This document shows, one piece after another, positions 12,381 to 24,050 of a DNA stretch of 64,000 nucleotides (within the stretch, counting starts at the first letter, position 1; every line of letters starts with the position of its first letter). A program made the translations under genes and the position numbers. Source of the DNA: Macrotis lagotis (Eukaryota > Chordata > Mammalia > Peramelemorphia > Peramelidae); NCBI RefSeq assembly GCF_037893015.1, contig NC_133666.1, positions 2,385,467 to 2,449,466 on the forward strand, in the 5' to 3' direction. The notes beneath the pieces were generated by a model. That model searched no databases, had not been told where the DNA came from, and saw nothing but the letters and a program-made list of their open reading frames with translations.

Positions 12381-12669
12381 GAATATGACCCTAGAGTTAT
12401 AATTGCCATCGCCCAGTTTATTGGGTTTGAATCTCCAGCCTTCACTCAAAAGACAGTCCAGAAAGGCCTGGCGTATGGAGGCTAAGGTTATCATCTCCTT
12501 TTTGTCCTTCTCAATGGAGGATTGGGTCTAGGAACCAAAGGGGAAACTTGTTTGGCATTAGGATCCTAACATAGTATTCCTCCTGTCTTCACCCTCCAGG
12601 CCAGCTTCCATTCTATGAAATGTCCCAATGGTGGTGAAATCACTAAAGGAGGGGAGGCAGGAGAGATCA

Positions 12670-13229
12670 CTACACTGAATTTATAGAGAATTTTTGTTCC
12701 AGCCTCTCTCTGAGTACCTTTTGCTATAGAACCAGAAGCCCTGAACCTAATTAATATTCCCAAATATATATGGGAACCTCCCCTGTCATTACCAAATCCC
12801 ATTATTCTGGGTGTAGGGGAAGGTGAGGAGGGGGATTAGCTCCTTCCTAGCCTTCTTGCTTCCATGCACACATCAATGGTTGATAAATTCAACTCCCCTG
12901 TTGTGTATTCATTCATCAAAGCTACTGGTTAGAATGTTCTGGATCCTGATTTCTTTTGTCAGTTTTGATTATTGCTTTCTTTTGGTAGGAAGGTGGGGGG
13001 AGAGGGACAGGGAAAGAGGTATGTGAGATCAGCTATTTGGTTCCCCCTTGGCTTTGTTGGAAACTTGGTCCTCTGGGATGAGGAGACACCTCTCTTTGTC
13101 TGGTGTTGTCCTGGTTGCAGGTTCCTGTGTAAATGAGGCAAATAGGGTGAAGTGACTTGTCCAGTGTCACACAGCTAGGAAGTGTCTGAGGTCAGATTTG
13201 AACTCAGAAACATCTAGCCACTGCAGCAT
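12670..13229 (+). repeat. 560-bp inverted repeat, arm A
   Basis: Arm A matches the reverse complement of 15434-15993 over the same length. I see about three mismatches, at 12736 and in the 13020-13028 area. It contains unique intron sequence plus the tail of an antisense SINE/MIR element (13122-13229). Homology stops abruptly on both sides. Arm A appears to be the source copy, because at its right edge the SINE-like sequence continues beyond the arm. Confidence 0.95.
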
Positions 13230-13243
13230 CACCTAGCTGTGTG
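13122..13243 (-). mobile_element. SINE/MIR-type tail, partial
   Basis: Antisense body from gtgaagtgacttgtcc to cacctagctgtg. Most of it is included in inverted arm A and therefore copied to 15434-15535. Confidence 0.75.
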
Positions 13244-13530
13244 GGCAGCTGGGCAGTGCAGGGAATGGCACACAGGCCTTGGCGTCAGGAGGACGAGACT
13301 TCGAATCTACCTTCAGACACCAGCTACCTGTATGACCTTGGACAAGTGCCTTTACCCTGATTGCTCACATCCAGGACCATCTCCAGTCATCCTGATCTAT
13401 ATCTGGCCACTGGGCCCAGATGCTCTGGAGGAGAAAGGGAGGCTGGGGACTTAGCACAGCCCCTCCCATCCAATCCAATTTATGAACTTGTCATGGTATC
13501 ACCTCCCTGATGAGAATGAAGGACAAACAT
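13244..13530 (+). mobile_element. Long-bodied SINE (tRNA head, RTE-like tail)
   Basis: tRNA-like head as in the common SINE, followed by a distinct 3' body (ccatctccagtcatcctgat, cttgtcatggtatcacctcc, gaatgaaggacaaacatcat). The same body is seen at 52205 and 57917. The end resembles RTE-type 3' tails; this assignment is inferred. Confidence 0.8.
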
Positions 13531-13627
13531 CATGGCCCAGCTGTCCTCTTAAAAACACTTTAAAAGCCTTAAATTGCTCTATAAATGCTCATTATTATTA
13601 TTATAATTATTGTTTCACATGACAGAA

Positions 13628-13742
13628 TTTGAACTCTCCAAGCTAGCTCCCATCCCTCCATACCCCTCCCCCAGCCTTTGAAGCAGATATTGAAATATTG
13701 GTATTACTAATCACATGAGTGGCTGTTGTCCTGGGGCCCAAG
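13628..13742 (+). repeat. 115-bp direct repeat, copy 1
   Basis: Matches 16016-16130 over 115 bp with two differences seen (near 13656 and 13662). It includes the phrase gaagcagatattgaaatatt. It lies 398 bp after arm A and is probably the source of the second copy. Confidence 0.93.
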
Positions 13743-14104
13743 CTTTCCACCTTTAGGTCCATTGACCCTGAACTCCGAGCCCCTTTCTCTGATAAATTCC
13801 CTTGGGGGAGACATTGTTTCTTTGATCTCTGGGGTAAGGCACTAGGCTAGAACCCTTGGCCAATCTTTGCATGAACAGCTTCCTCAACCCCACTGCAGGC
13901 AAACACAAGCCCCAAAGCATTCCCCATTTTCTCACCCACCATTCTGCTCTTTCCTTCGATACCCTAGAAATCTCACCTGCCCCCCACCAAAGGGGCCCTT
14001 TCACTACAGCAGTAGCTCCAAATTCCACCTTAGCCATCAATCTTTCAAAGAAAGGCTTGAGGAAGGCCCATTTCTAACCATAGCTGGTCCAAAGCCATGG
14101 GAGA

Positions 14105-14235
14105 CTTTCCAGCTCATAGACCTTGGAGATCATCTAGTTTTAGGCCAACCCCTCTATTTCAAAAGTGAGGAAACTGAGTCCCAGAGAATGGAAGGCACCC
14201 AGGGGTTGGACTCCAGGTCATTGGACTCCAAATTC
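14105..14235 (+). mobile_element. MIR-like remnant
   Basis: Pattern cttggagatcatct...gaggaaactgagtccc. Source of the 27-bp segment found again at 15382. Confidence 0.5.
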
Positions 14236-15381
14236 AGTGTACTTTCCACCAGTCCCCACTGTTTCCAGGTCAGCAGGGAGACTCCTGACTCAAAGAGGAA
14301 CGGAGCTTCCCCAGGAGGAGCTGCCCCTGATCCACATATGTAAGAAGCCATGGGGTCTGGAATCTAGGGGATTTCTCGGCTGATCTGACTGGATCTCTAG
14401 TCAAGCCTAGATTCATTCATTTGGTAATTGGACAGATTAAACTGTGCATGGAGAGAGGGGGATGCGAGTCTAATTCCTACTGGCTGTGTGACTCTGATCC
14501 CCAGGTGACTCCCTAAGACTTGACATCCTTGGATGAGGAGAATTTCTTCATCACTCATTTCAGTGAATGGTTCTGAGCCCCTTTCTCTCCCCCACCCCAG
14601 CTCTACCATGTGTATACCAGACTAGAGGCAAAAGGGGGGCCCTTAGCCTGGAATCCAGACCCAGCTCAGAGGCTTGGGCCCTTTGTCGGGAAACAAATGG
14701 CATCTTTGCCTTCACTAGCATGTCCCTGATCATTTCTCAACATGTTATTTCGAGAAATCTTCCCAAGGCTCAGCCAGACACTGCCACAGGGGAAGAAGCT
14801 GGGGTCTAACCTCCTGGGATGGGGGACCAGCAAGGTGATGGGTGGGTTGTGGTGGGGCCTGAGGATTGAAAAAGAGAGGGACCTCCCAAGAAGTCGCAGC
14901 CCCCCTCCACCCTGAGCCTTGGCTTCCCGGAGCGGAGCCGCAACAAAGTATGGTCTTTTTTTCTAGACCTTGGAGCCAAAAGCCGGTATCTTGTACCTTC
15001 CTGAACAGCGTGGGTTTCCAGTAAGTGAAAAGGCCTACTGATAACAGTGTTTACTTTGGAGACAAGGGCAGATTAATGTATTTTCTTCCTCCAGAAACTA
15101 TGTTATCAGGAAAGAAATTCAAGGCCCTTCCTCCTTGTCCATGGCCTCAGCAACTCCAAGGAGACACAGTGTACCTTGCTTAGTGAGGGGATTTGCCAGG
15201 ACAATGACCATGAGAGGAAAAATATATCATTATAGCCCTGCAGCTCTTCATCTGCCCCTTGGAGCCTTCTGGGCCTTACTTTACCTTGAGCTGTGCTCTT
15301 GGTCACGTCCCCCACGTCCCCCTTCCCTGGCTGAGGTAAACAAGTGGGATCCCTTCTCCATGAAGAGGATGGACCTTAATG

Positions 15382-15408
15382 CCAGCTCATAGACCTTGGA
15401 GATCATCT
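15382..15408 (+). repeat. 27-bp direct copy of 14109-14135
   Basis: Exact 27-nt match, starting ccagctcatagaccttgg, to a MIR-like stretch at 14109-14135. It forms the left end of the patchwork. Part of the match is common in MIR-type repeats, so it is weaker evidence than the longer blocks. Confidence 0.7.
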
Positions 15409-15433
15409 GCTCTCTGGAGAATTCTGGAGGAGA

Positions 15434-15993
15434 ATGCTGCAGTGGCTAGATGTTTCTGAGTTCAAATCTGACCTCAGACACTTCCTAGCTGTGTGACACT
15501 GGACAAGTCACTTCACCCTATTTGCCTCATTTACACAGGAACCTGCAACCAGGACAACACCAGACAAAGAGAGGTGTCTCCTCATCCCAGAGGACCAAGT
15601 TTCCAACAAAGCCAAGGGGGAACCAAATAGCTGAGCTCACACACCTCTTTCCCTGTCCCTCTCCCCCCACCTTCCTACCAAAAGAAAGCAATAATCAAAA
15701 CTGACAAAAGAAATCAGGATCCAGAACATTCTAACCAGTAGCTTTGATGAATGAATACACAACAGGGGAGTTGAATTTATCAACCATTGATGTGTGCATG
15801 GAAGCAAGAAGGCTAGGAAGGAGCTAATCCCCCTCCTCACCTTCCCCTACACCCAGAATAATGGGATTTGGTAATGACAGGGGAGGTTCCCATATATATT
15901 TGGGAATATTAATTAGGTTCAGGACTTCTGGTTCTATAGCAAAAGGTACTCAGAGAGAGGCTGGAACAAAAATTCTCTATAAATTCAGTGTAG
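15434..15993 (-). repeat. 560-bp inverted repeat, arm B
   Basis: Inverted copy of arm A, 2.2 kb downstream of it. It is bracketed by the direct octamer gaatgctg (15432-15439 and 15993-16000) and by short unmatched fillers (25 and 22 nt) that resemble each other (ctggagaattctg and ctggagagttctg). It sits inside a patchwork with other copied segments. Confidence 0.95.
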
Positions 15994-16015
15994 AATGCTG
16001 GAGAGTTCTGAATGC

Positions 16016-16130
16016 TTTGAACTCTCCAAGCTAGCTCCCATTCCTCCACACCCCTCCCCCAGCCTTTGAAGCAGATATTGAAATATTGGTATTACTAATC
16101 ACATGAGTGGCTGTTGTCCTGGGGCCCAAG
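16016..16130 (+). repeat. 115-bp direct repeat, copy 2
   Basis: Second copy of 13628-13742, in the same orientation, only 22 nt after inverted arm B. Its adjacency to arm B shows that both were laid down in one complex event or in nested events. Confidence 0.93.
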
Positions 16131-17099
16131 GGGCCCCTTGGTACTCCAGAGACTTCTCATCTGCAACCTTCAAATAGAACTTTGAATAGAGTGGTCTCTG
16201 GTTCTCAACTGTCTTCTATATAATCTCTTATTTGTCTCTTCCTAAAACACACTGTCCCCAACTGGCCACCATATTCTACCTGAAGTCTGAACCAGATGAA
16301 TGTTAGGGAGTTTGTTGAAACCCCCAGCTCTTGGGAACCGGCACTCTCCAGACACTCTGGCCTTCAGCCACTAAAGAGTGACAGCCATTTCAGGGGAGCT
16401 ACCAGGCGGGCAGTCCAAGCAGGGTTCTACACATTAGTCAATGGAGAGAAAAACACAGAGAGATTGGAAAAGAAAGACAGCAGGAGCAAGTGAGGAGGAA
16501 CCTGGGCCAAGAGGAAGCCCGGAGCCTGTGGCCCCATCCATGATGGAACCACATTGGAACCACAGGACCCAGTTCCCCAGTTATGGCATGGCCATGGAAA
16601 GCAGGATTTTCTGGCCTCCACAATGGAGGCATCTATTTCAAAGTCTATTCGAAGATGCCTCAAATGTTTTCTTCTGCCCATTCTGCCTTGGGCAGTTGCC
16701 AGCCTTGCCCACCTCTAACCCTGGTTCTCATGGGAGGGAAAAACAGAGAAAAGCAGGAGAAAAGAACAGAAAAGGAGGTAAAGAAAAGAAGGGGGTAGAG
16801 AGAAGAAGGTGAAGAAGGTTCCATGGAGGAAAGGGAAAGGAACTGAGAAGTCCAAATGGAAGAAGAGGTCGAGGGAGGAACCTCAGCCCAGATTCAAAAC
16901 CTAGAAGGAAGTTCACTAGTATCCAGTTCAGCCTGTACCCTATCCAATAATTGGCACATGCTGAGACCAGCATCACCTCTTGTCACTACAATCTTTGGAC
17001 ATGGTTTTCCCCCCAGAATCTTGGAAGTTTCTGTCATCAAAAGGCTGCTTTATCTTCTTTATCTTCTGAAAGTAAGTCCCTTTGACTTCCGTAATTCAC

Positions 17100-17420
17100 A
17101 TGGTGCCCGACCGATGTTCTCAGAGAAGAAGCAGGGCTGCAAGGCCCATCAGGACTCCCCAGAGGGGCTCCCATGTCCACAGGGCTGTGGGAAACACTCT
17201 CAGGCCCCCCCATCCCAGGGGCTCTCCCTTGTCAAATCCCATCCTTCAGTCCAGTCTTGGGGAAACCAAGGGAGACAATGGTCCAGTCACCTGGTCAAGC
17301 TCCCAGGACAAGGCTATATACTCCATCTGGATGGTGACTTTATCGCTCTGAGTCAAGGAAGCCAGAAGTAATAAACTTTTGCTCACAGGTCTTGTTTGCC
17401 TGAATTCCAAGGCTTTGTTT
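17100..17420 (+). mobile_element. Possible solitary LTR remnant
   Basis: A TATA-like ctatatactc (17312-17321) is followed about 50 bp later by aataaa (17370) and ttgctcacaggtcttg, a U3-R-U5-like arrangement. No partner LTR, no viral coding sequence and no terminal repeat were seen. Weak call. Confidence 0.25.
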
Positions 17421-17639
17421 TAAAGAACAGTGCCCCCCCCCCATGCAAGGAATCCATCTCAGGACTGGCTGCAGCCTCTATGGCCGGAGCATTTTTAGCC
17501 TCTGTTATTTAGATGGCCAGGGTCAAGGTCTTTGCCTCTGTTTCTTTGTCCCTTTCATGGCTTCACTGATTTAGAACTGAAAGAAATCTCCTTTTAAGAA
17601 ATAGGGAAACTAAGGCTGAAGGAGATTAAATATCTTGAT

Positions 17640-17799
17640 GGGGGCAGTCAGGTGTTGTTGTTGTGGATAATGTAGTGGTTCTGGAGTCAGGAGAACCTGA
17701 GTTCAAATTTGATCTCAGACACTTAACATTGCCTAGCTGTGTGAACTTGGGCAAGTCACTTAACCCCATTGCCTTAGAATAAACAAACAAATAAATAAG
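17640..17799 (+). mobile_element. SINE
   Basis: Carries a small GTT expansion in the head (ttgttgttgt) and an AAAC/AAAT tail. Confidence 0.88.
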
Positions 17800-18030
17800 G
17801 CTCTTGATCAAGATCATCCAAGTGGTATTGGAGGCAGGATTTCTTTGGTCTGGGGGTCATGAACTTGAGGTCAAATCCTGATCCTGTCACTTACTACCCA
17901 GACTCAGTTTCCCTTCTCTATAAAATGAAAAGATTGACCTCTAAGGTCCCCTCCACTCAGAACTGTCCTGACAAATTATCAGGTCCTGACAGGGTTGGCT
18001 TTTGTCTGAAAAAGCCAGAGCTGAAGCCAT

Positions 18031-18166
18031 TATTTTTTATTTTATTTTATTTAAGGCAATGGGGTTGAGTGACTTGACCAAGGTCCTACAGCTAAGTAAT
18101 TATTGACTGAGGTCACATTTGAAGTCAGATCCTCCTGACTCCAGGGTTGCACCACCTAGCTGTCCC
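18031..18166 (-). mobile_element. SINE, partial
   Basis: Internal gap near the head (ccagggttgcaccacctagc) and a TTTTA-rich reverse tail. Confidence 0.85.
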
Positions 18167-18627
18167 TGCAGCCATTTTTAACTGGAGAAACTGACATCTC
18201 CAAGACTACAACACTGCAGCCTTCTGGGTTGCCATCTCCTCATCTTTGTGAGTCCCCTAGGTGTCTTCCAGATCCTCAGCCTACATGTTGGGTTCTCTTG
18301 GCGGGGGAGGGGGGCCCAACGAGTGCATGCTAGATTGCAAACTGGAAGGCCATCAAATTCAGCGCCTTGTTTTGCAGATGAGGAAATTGAGGCCTAGTGA
18401 CTTGTCTGAAGTTATCCAGGTAATAAGGGACCAAGGTAGGATTTGCACCCAAAGCCTCTAATGCCCAGCCTAATTCTTTCCCTCCCTTTGTGCTCCCTTA
18501 TTGTCTGGTCAGCCAAGAAACACAATGAGTTCGAAGGAAAGGTAATTACTGCGACAAGGTAAACCTTTCCTTCCTCCTCCCTGCCCCCACAAGCACCTCA
18601 GCTGTCCTTTCCATCAACATACACCCT

Positions 18628-18776
18628 CTTGGGGGTGTGATGCAGTGGACAGAGCACCGGCCCTGGAGTCAGTGGGACCTGAGTTCAAATCCGACCTCAG
18701 ACATTTCATAATGACCTTGGCAAATCACTGAACTGCATTGCCTTGCAAGAAAAAAAGAAGAAGAAGAAGAAGAAAA
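18628..18776 (+). mobile_element. SINE
   Basis: Head diverged. The tail has become a short AAG triplet repeat. Confidence 0.85.
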
Positions 18777-18865
18777 TACACCTTATGGGTCAAGGAGAGA
18801 TGTCCAGGGAACAGAGCCTTGACTGTCTCTCTCTCAGTGTGGAGAGCCCCGCCTAAAAGCGGGGA

Positions 18866-19015
18866 GGGGAAGCTGGGTGGTGTAGTGAATAGAGTACCAA
18901 CTCTGGAGTCAGGAGGACCTGAGTTCAAATTTGGCCTTAGACAATCATTACCTAGCTGTATGACCTTGGGCAAGTCACTTAACCCCATTTCCTTGTAAAA
19001 AAAACAGCAAAAAAT
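18866..19015 (+). mobile_element. SINE
   Basis: Only 90 bp after the previous SINE and in the same orientation. Moderately diverged. Confidence 0.87.
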
Positions 19016-19224
19016 ACTTTTAGAAAAAAATGGTGGGGGGAAGCCACAGCCAGCAGGGTATCCACCCTTCCAATTGCCACATGGAACCCCAGGAAGGTCC
19101 TCAAGTCTTCGCACATTTGGACCAAAAATCAGTTTAAGCCAAAATGGGGAAGAGACAAACCTGGGCATCGCTGCCCGAGCAATGGGTTCTTTGGTCAGGG
19201 AAGAACTGCAAATAGGCCTCAAAT

Positions 19225-19662
19225 ACATGCACACAAACATGCTCCCACACTACCCACCTCACACACACACATGCAGGCCATGTCCAGTCACATACATACA
19301 AACAATACATGCACATGACAAAATCCACAACTACATGCATCACACAGACACATGCAAAATAGCCGGAACTCAAAGACAACATAATATCCCACTGACACGC
19401 CACAGAGGCAGAGAGAAAGCCCCCACAGAGCGAACGAACCCCCACGTCCAGCTGCATCGTACTCTTACACCAAAAACACATGAAGACCTGTGTCCCTCAG
19501 ACACATGCAAAAACATTGCTCATAGTCCATACAAGAACAACACAGCATTCCCAGAGACACACAATCATACACACATGTCCTGCACAGCACAACCAAACAC
19601 AACACAAGGCCATGTGCCACACGTGCTGTGCACGTTCATGATAGGCATACATGCTCACACAC

Positions 19663-19694
<32 letters not shown>

Positions 19695-19700
19695 GGATGT
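19225..19700 (+). repeat. CA-rich region with a CA microsatellite
   Basis: Alternating aca/cac-rich sequence throughout, with the longest CA run at about 19657-19694. A 226-residue open frame over it (His/Thr-rich) is a composition artefact. Confidence 0.9.
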
Positions 19701-19904
19701 GCATGTTCCTGTACACATGATGAGAGCCAGGTCTGGCCAGCCTATGTGGAATGAGGGAGATAGAGTTCAATGTTCCATAAAATGACAATGAACTTTGGTC
19801 ACTGGGCCCCCCCCCAGTCTCCCTCTGACACTTGTTCCCTTGAACGTAACCCACAAAGAGGGGGGGCACTCTACCACCTCCAGCAATGTGTAAGAATGCC
19901 CTTG

Positions 19905-20285
19905 CAAGATCCACCTGGATGGCCTTGCTCATTCCCTCAGTGCCACAATCAGGGACAATTCTGGGGTATCTGCCATGGAGAAGGCCACCTGTATCTAGAG
20001 CAAGAACTGTGGAGTTGGAACAAAGACCAAGGACTATTCCCTTTAATTTAGAAAAAACCATATCTTATTGTCTGATCTTGCTCTCTCTTATACTTTATGT
20101 TTCTTCCTTAAGGATCTGATTTCTCTGTCATCACATTCAGTTTGAATCAGTGTATACCATGGAAGCAATGTAAAGACAGGCAAATTGCCTTCTGTGGGGG
20201 GTGGGGGGAGGGAAGTGAGATTGGGGGGGAATTGTAAAACTCAAAATAAATAAAATCTTTAAAATATCAAAAAAGAAAGAAAGAA
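19905..20285 (+). mobile_element. LINE-1 3' end
   Basis: Truncated L1 tail with aaagaccaaggactattccc, atcttattgtctgatcttg and a terminal A/AAAG-rich end. Confidence 0.85.
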
Positions 20286-20734
20286 TGCCCTTTCACCTCC
20301 AAGGCAGCTGAACCTGGGCCTACCTCCAAAGAGCCTAGGTTACTAGACACCTTCCAGGGTGTCCTCAGTTTAGTCCTTCTTCCCACAACTTCAGTTTCCT
20401 CTTCTGAAAACAGGGGCTAGAAAATATCCCAAATGCCTTGTCCTCTAAATCCAAAGGCCTATGAGAGTTCATCTGGCCAGAACTCTCTTTTGTAGGGTGA
20501 CATTTTGCTTTGCCAATTACATGCTGGGAAAGGTTTCCACTACTTGCATATTTCTAAGTGACCAATTTTGCTAGCACCCTCCCTTCCCACCCCTCTGCTC
20601 TCAGCAGCAGTCCAGAGTTTACAGATGAGTCATTTTGTGTACGAAGAATTAGAACTAAGGGGAAAGAAAGATAACCGTAGGATGGGAAGGAAGAACATAA
20701 GAGAAATTTTGAAAATGTGAAAAATCCCTTCAGA

Positions 20735-21090
20735 TTCTAAGGGGTTTTGGTTTGTGTTTCTTTATTGTCCTCTGGATATGGATGACATTGTCCATAGCTG
20801 GTCTCCTAAGAGTGTCTCAGCTCTCTGAACTACTGAGGAAAGCTGCTTCCATCAGGGTTGATCAGCTCACAGTGTTGTGGTTCATGTGGACAGTGTTCTC
20901 TTGGTGCTGCTCCCTTCACTCTGCCTCGGTTCCTGTAATTCGTTCCATGCTGTCAACCATTCGTAGTATCTTTTAAAACATTAGTATTCCATAGTATTCA
21001 TAGGCCATAACTTGTTCAGCCATTCCCCAGTGAATGGGCATCCCCTCAATTTCCAATTCTTTGCCACCACAAAAGGCTGCCTAGTTACAC
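20735..21090 (-). mobile_element. LINE-1 3' fragment, diverged
   Basis: Reverse-strand similarity to the L1 segment with ggcaaagaattgg...ggggaatggctgaacaag (seen as its reverse complement at 21025-21075). Older than the other copies. Confidence 0.7.
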
Positions 21091-21614
21091 AGTGCCAGGG
21101 TTACTGTGGGGGACCCCAAAGACAGCAGCAGGGACAATGAGTGTCTAATGGAGAGGAACAGGCCATGGGCTGAGAACAAGCCCCACTCCAAAGAAACAGA
21201 TGGGGCCAGTCCTGAACCTTAAAGCTATCAAACCTCTGTCCCTAATTTTACAGAGGGAGAACCTAAGCCAAGACTGGGGAGGGGGAGGGCGAGTCACTTG
21301 CCCAAGATCACATAGAGAGGTAAGGTTTGAACAGTAGTCCTCTGACCTCAGAGATATGAGATTGGAAGGTGAAGGAGACACGTGAGAAGGGGATGATCTG
21401 GCAGCTGACAGTAGGAAACCCCAAGATTAACAGCAGAAAGAGCCCATGCTTGAAAAAGAGGACCTATCCCCAAAATTCCAGATGTGGTAAAGTGAGGATG
21501 GAGACAGGGAGAAAGATGGGGATAGGACTGGAGAGGCAGTGTCCCTCTGGATTGGGTGCCATGCCAGAAGCCTGTAGGTCTGGCCTCGGGGTAAAGGCTC
21601 TTCTCTCTTTTCTT

Positions 21615-21767
21615 TTTAGATTTTTTTTTTTTGCAAGGCAATGGGGTTAAGTGACTTGCCCAAGGCCACACGGCTAGGTAATTATGAAGTGTCTGAGGCC
21701 AAATTTGAACTCAGGTCCTCCTGACTCCAGGGCCGGTGCTCTCTCCACTGTGCCACCTAGCCACCCC
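21615..21767 (-). mobile_element. SINE
   Basis: Target duplication of aggctcttct/agggctcttct type on the two sides. Confidence 0.92.
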
Positions 21768-23164
21768 TAGGGCTCTTCTTTCTGACCTTGGGTGGGAAAA
21801 GCAAGCTGCTGGGGGGCATTCTTTTCCAAAGGACCTTAACTACCTCCAGGGCTGAATCTTCCTCCCTTTGGAATGTTGCCTCAACTGCTTGCCCCAATCC
21901 ACTTTGCAATTTTGCCCAAGGCAGAAGGGGCCCAATGGACTTTCCATTGCCTTGAAAAACCTCCCTCCCCCCACACCTCCTCATTTGTCCCATCCTTCAG
22001 AGCCAGACCCAAGTCCCACCTGGTCATTGTGGTCGTGGGCCACCTCCTTCCAGATTGGGGTGGGGGTGCACTCACTGGCACACAGAGTCTGTCACTGGAG
22101 AATAAGAGGAAGGGGAGTTTTTTCCAAGGGGAAAAAGACCAAGGCTCCCAGTTTCCCCCCTTATTCAGCCCCTGTGTGAACCCTTCCAATCCAGGGGCCA
22201 CAGGCTGGGTTAGATGTTTGTTACTCTAAGCCTCAGTTTTCCTACCACTGGAGGCCCTTCAGGTTCAACCTTGGAAGACTACCTAGCTAGCACCTGCGTA
22301 ATGATGCCCCCAAGGCTCTTCTGGTCTCTTAGGAGGAAACTTAACAAGGGAGAGTGAGGTGTATGGAGATGACCAAATTCTACTAAGCAAGGTGTCCCCA
22401 AAGTCTCAGTGCAATTTTAAGCTTTAATAACTACAACATTCAAGTGGATTCATCCTACCAAAGTTTAGAACATGATACCAAATGATGACCACAGTATCTC
22501 CGAGTTGAATGGGATCTCGGAGGCTTCTGTTAGGATCCCCATCTCAACAAGAATCCAGTCACCATCATCCCTGACAAATGCTCTGTGAAGAGGGAGAAGA
22601 AATGGGTTCGGGGTCTACCCACCAACTGGCTGCATCATAAACCCTGGAAGAGGTGGCAAATCCAGGCCCTTGTCTTACCAGACAGTGAGCAGCATAGGGG
22701 AGAACTGAACCAGGCCTCTAACTCCACTGACCTTATCATGCTGCTCCAGAAACCAGATGAGCCTCAGTTTCCTCATTTGTAAAACAGGGCTAAGAATAGC
22801 AGGGAGTGTAAGTCCCTGAGAAAATCCTGTGGTAAAGGCTTCGTATACTAATGTTGCTACTTTTCAAGGCAGCCACTGGTTACTTGGGGAGATGTTCCCA
22901 TGCTAAGAAATCCTTTTGCCTTGAAATGGAAAGTTATTATTTCTTCTGTTGCATCTTCTCCAACTGTTCCCAACAAAGCCAAGTAAGTCCTCCCTCACTG
23001 ATAACCCTTTGGATCTCTAGCCTGTTCTCATGTATCTATTTCAGTCCTAACCACCAGCTCCTTAGTCTTCTCTTATCCAAACTAACCACCCCCAGATCCA
23101 TAGACTGAGCCTCATTTCTAGCCCGATCTCAGCCCTCCACCATCAGTCATTCTTAAAACGGGAT

Positions 23165-24050
23165 GCCCAGACACTAATACATCATTGCGGGAACTATGAA
23201 CTCATCCAGCCTTTCTGGAGAGCAATTTGGAATTAGGCCCAAAGGGCAATACACATGTGCATCCCCTTTAATCCAGCAATACTACTGGGCCTATACCCTG
23301 AAGAGATGAGGAAAAAGGATAAAAACCTCACTTGTACAAAAATATTCATAGCAGTCCTGTCTGTGGTGGCAAAGAACTGGAAATCAAGTCAATGTCCTTC
23401 AATTGGGGAATGGCTTAGCAAGCTGTGGTCTATGTATGTCATGGAACACTATTGTTCTATTAGAAACCAGGAGGGATGGGAATTCAGGGAAGCCTGGAGG
23501 GATTTGCATGAACTGATGCTGAGCGAGATGAGCAGAACCAGAAAAACACTGTACAACCTAACAGCAACATGGGGGCAATGACTAACCTTGATGGACTTGC
23601 TCGTTCCATCAGTACAACAATCAGGGACAATTTTGGGCTGTCTGCGATGGAGAATACCATCTGTATCCAGAGAAAGAACTGTGGAGTTTGAACAAAGACC
23701 AAGGACTATTCCCTTTAATTTAGAAAAAAAACTGATACCTTATTGTCTGATCTTGTTATCTCTTATACTTTTTGTTTCTTCCTTAAGGATCTGATTTCTC
23801 TCTTATCACACTCAATTTGGATCAACGTATACCATGGAAACAATGGAAAGACTGACAAATTGCCTTCTGGGGGGGGGAGCAAGATTAGGGGGAAAATTGT
23901 AAAAAAAAATGGATAAATAAATTTAATTAAAAAAGAGAAATAATTTTGTTTTTAAAAAAAGGACTAGCAGACTGCCTTCCATGGGATGTGGGGAGGGGAG
24001 CCAGATTAGGGGGAAATTGTAAAACTCAAAATAAGTAATATCTCTATAAA
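23165..24050 (+). mobile_element. LINE-1 3' end plus a second, shorter L1 3' end
   Basis: 23165-23940 covers the ORF2 C terminus (FNPAILLGLYPEEMRKK, KNWKSSQCPSIGEW) and the 3' end. A second terminal piece (23955-24050) repeats the ctgccttc...ggggaaattgtaaaactc end, so two insertions are stacked. Confidence 0.85.

Noticed and set aside
13867..14343. 158-codon plus-strand frame in F8 intron 1
   Set aside because: Spans a MIR-like remnant, no known domain, overlapping frames on both strands are equally open.
16856..17371. 171-codon plus-strand frame ending near an aataaa
   Set aside because: No family recognised. The aataaa and TATA-like words fit an LTR remnant or chance better than a gene.
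19074..19754. 226-codon His/Thr-rich frame
   Set aside because: Direct translation of CA-rich microsatellite sequence.
22385..22450. Mariner-like terminal words (ggtgtccccaaagtctcagtgc)
   Set aside because: Only one end-like stretch was seen, with no matching inverted terminus nearby and no transposase remnant.
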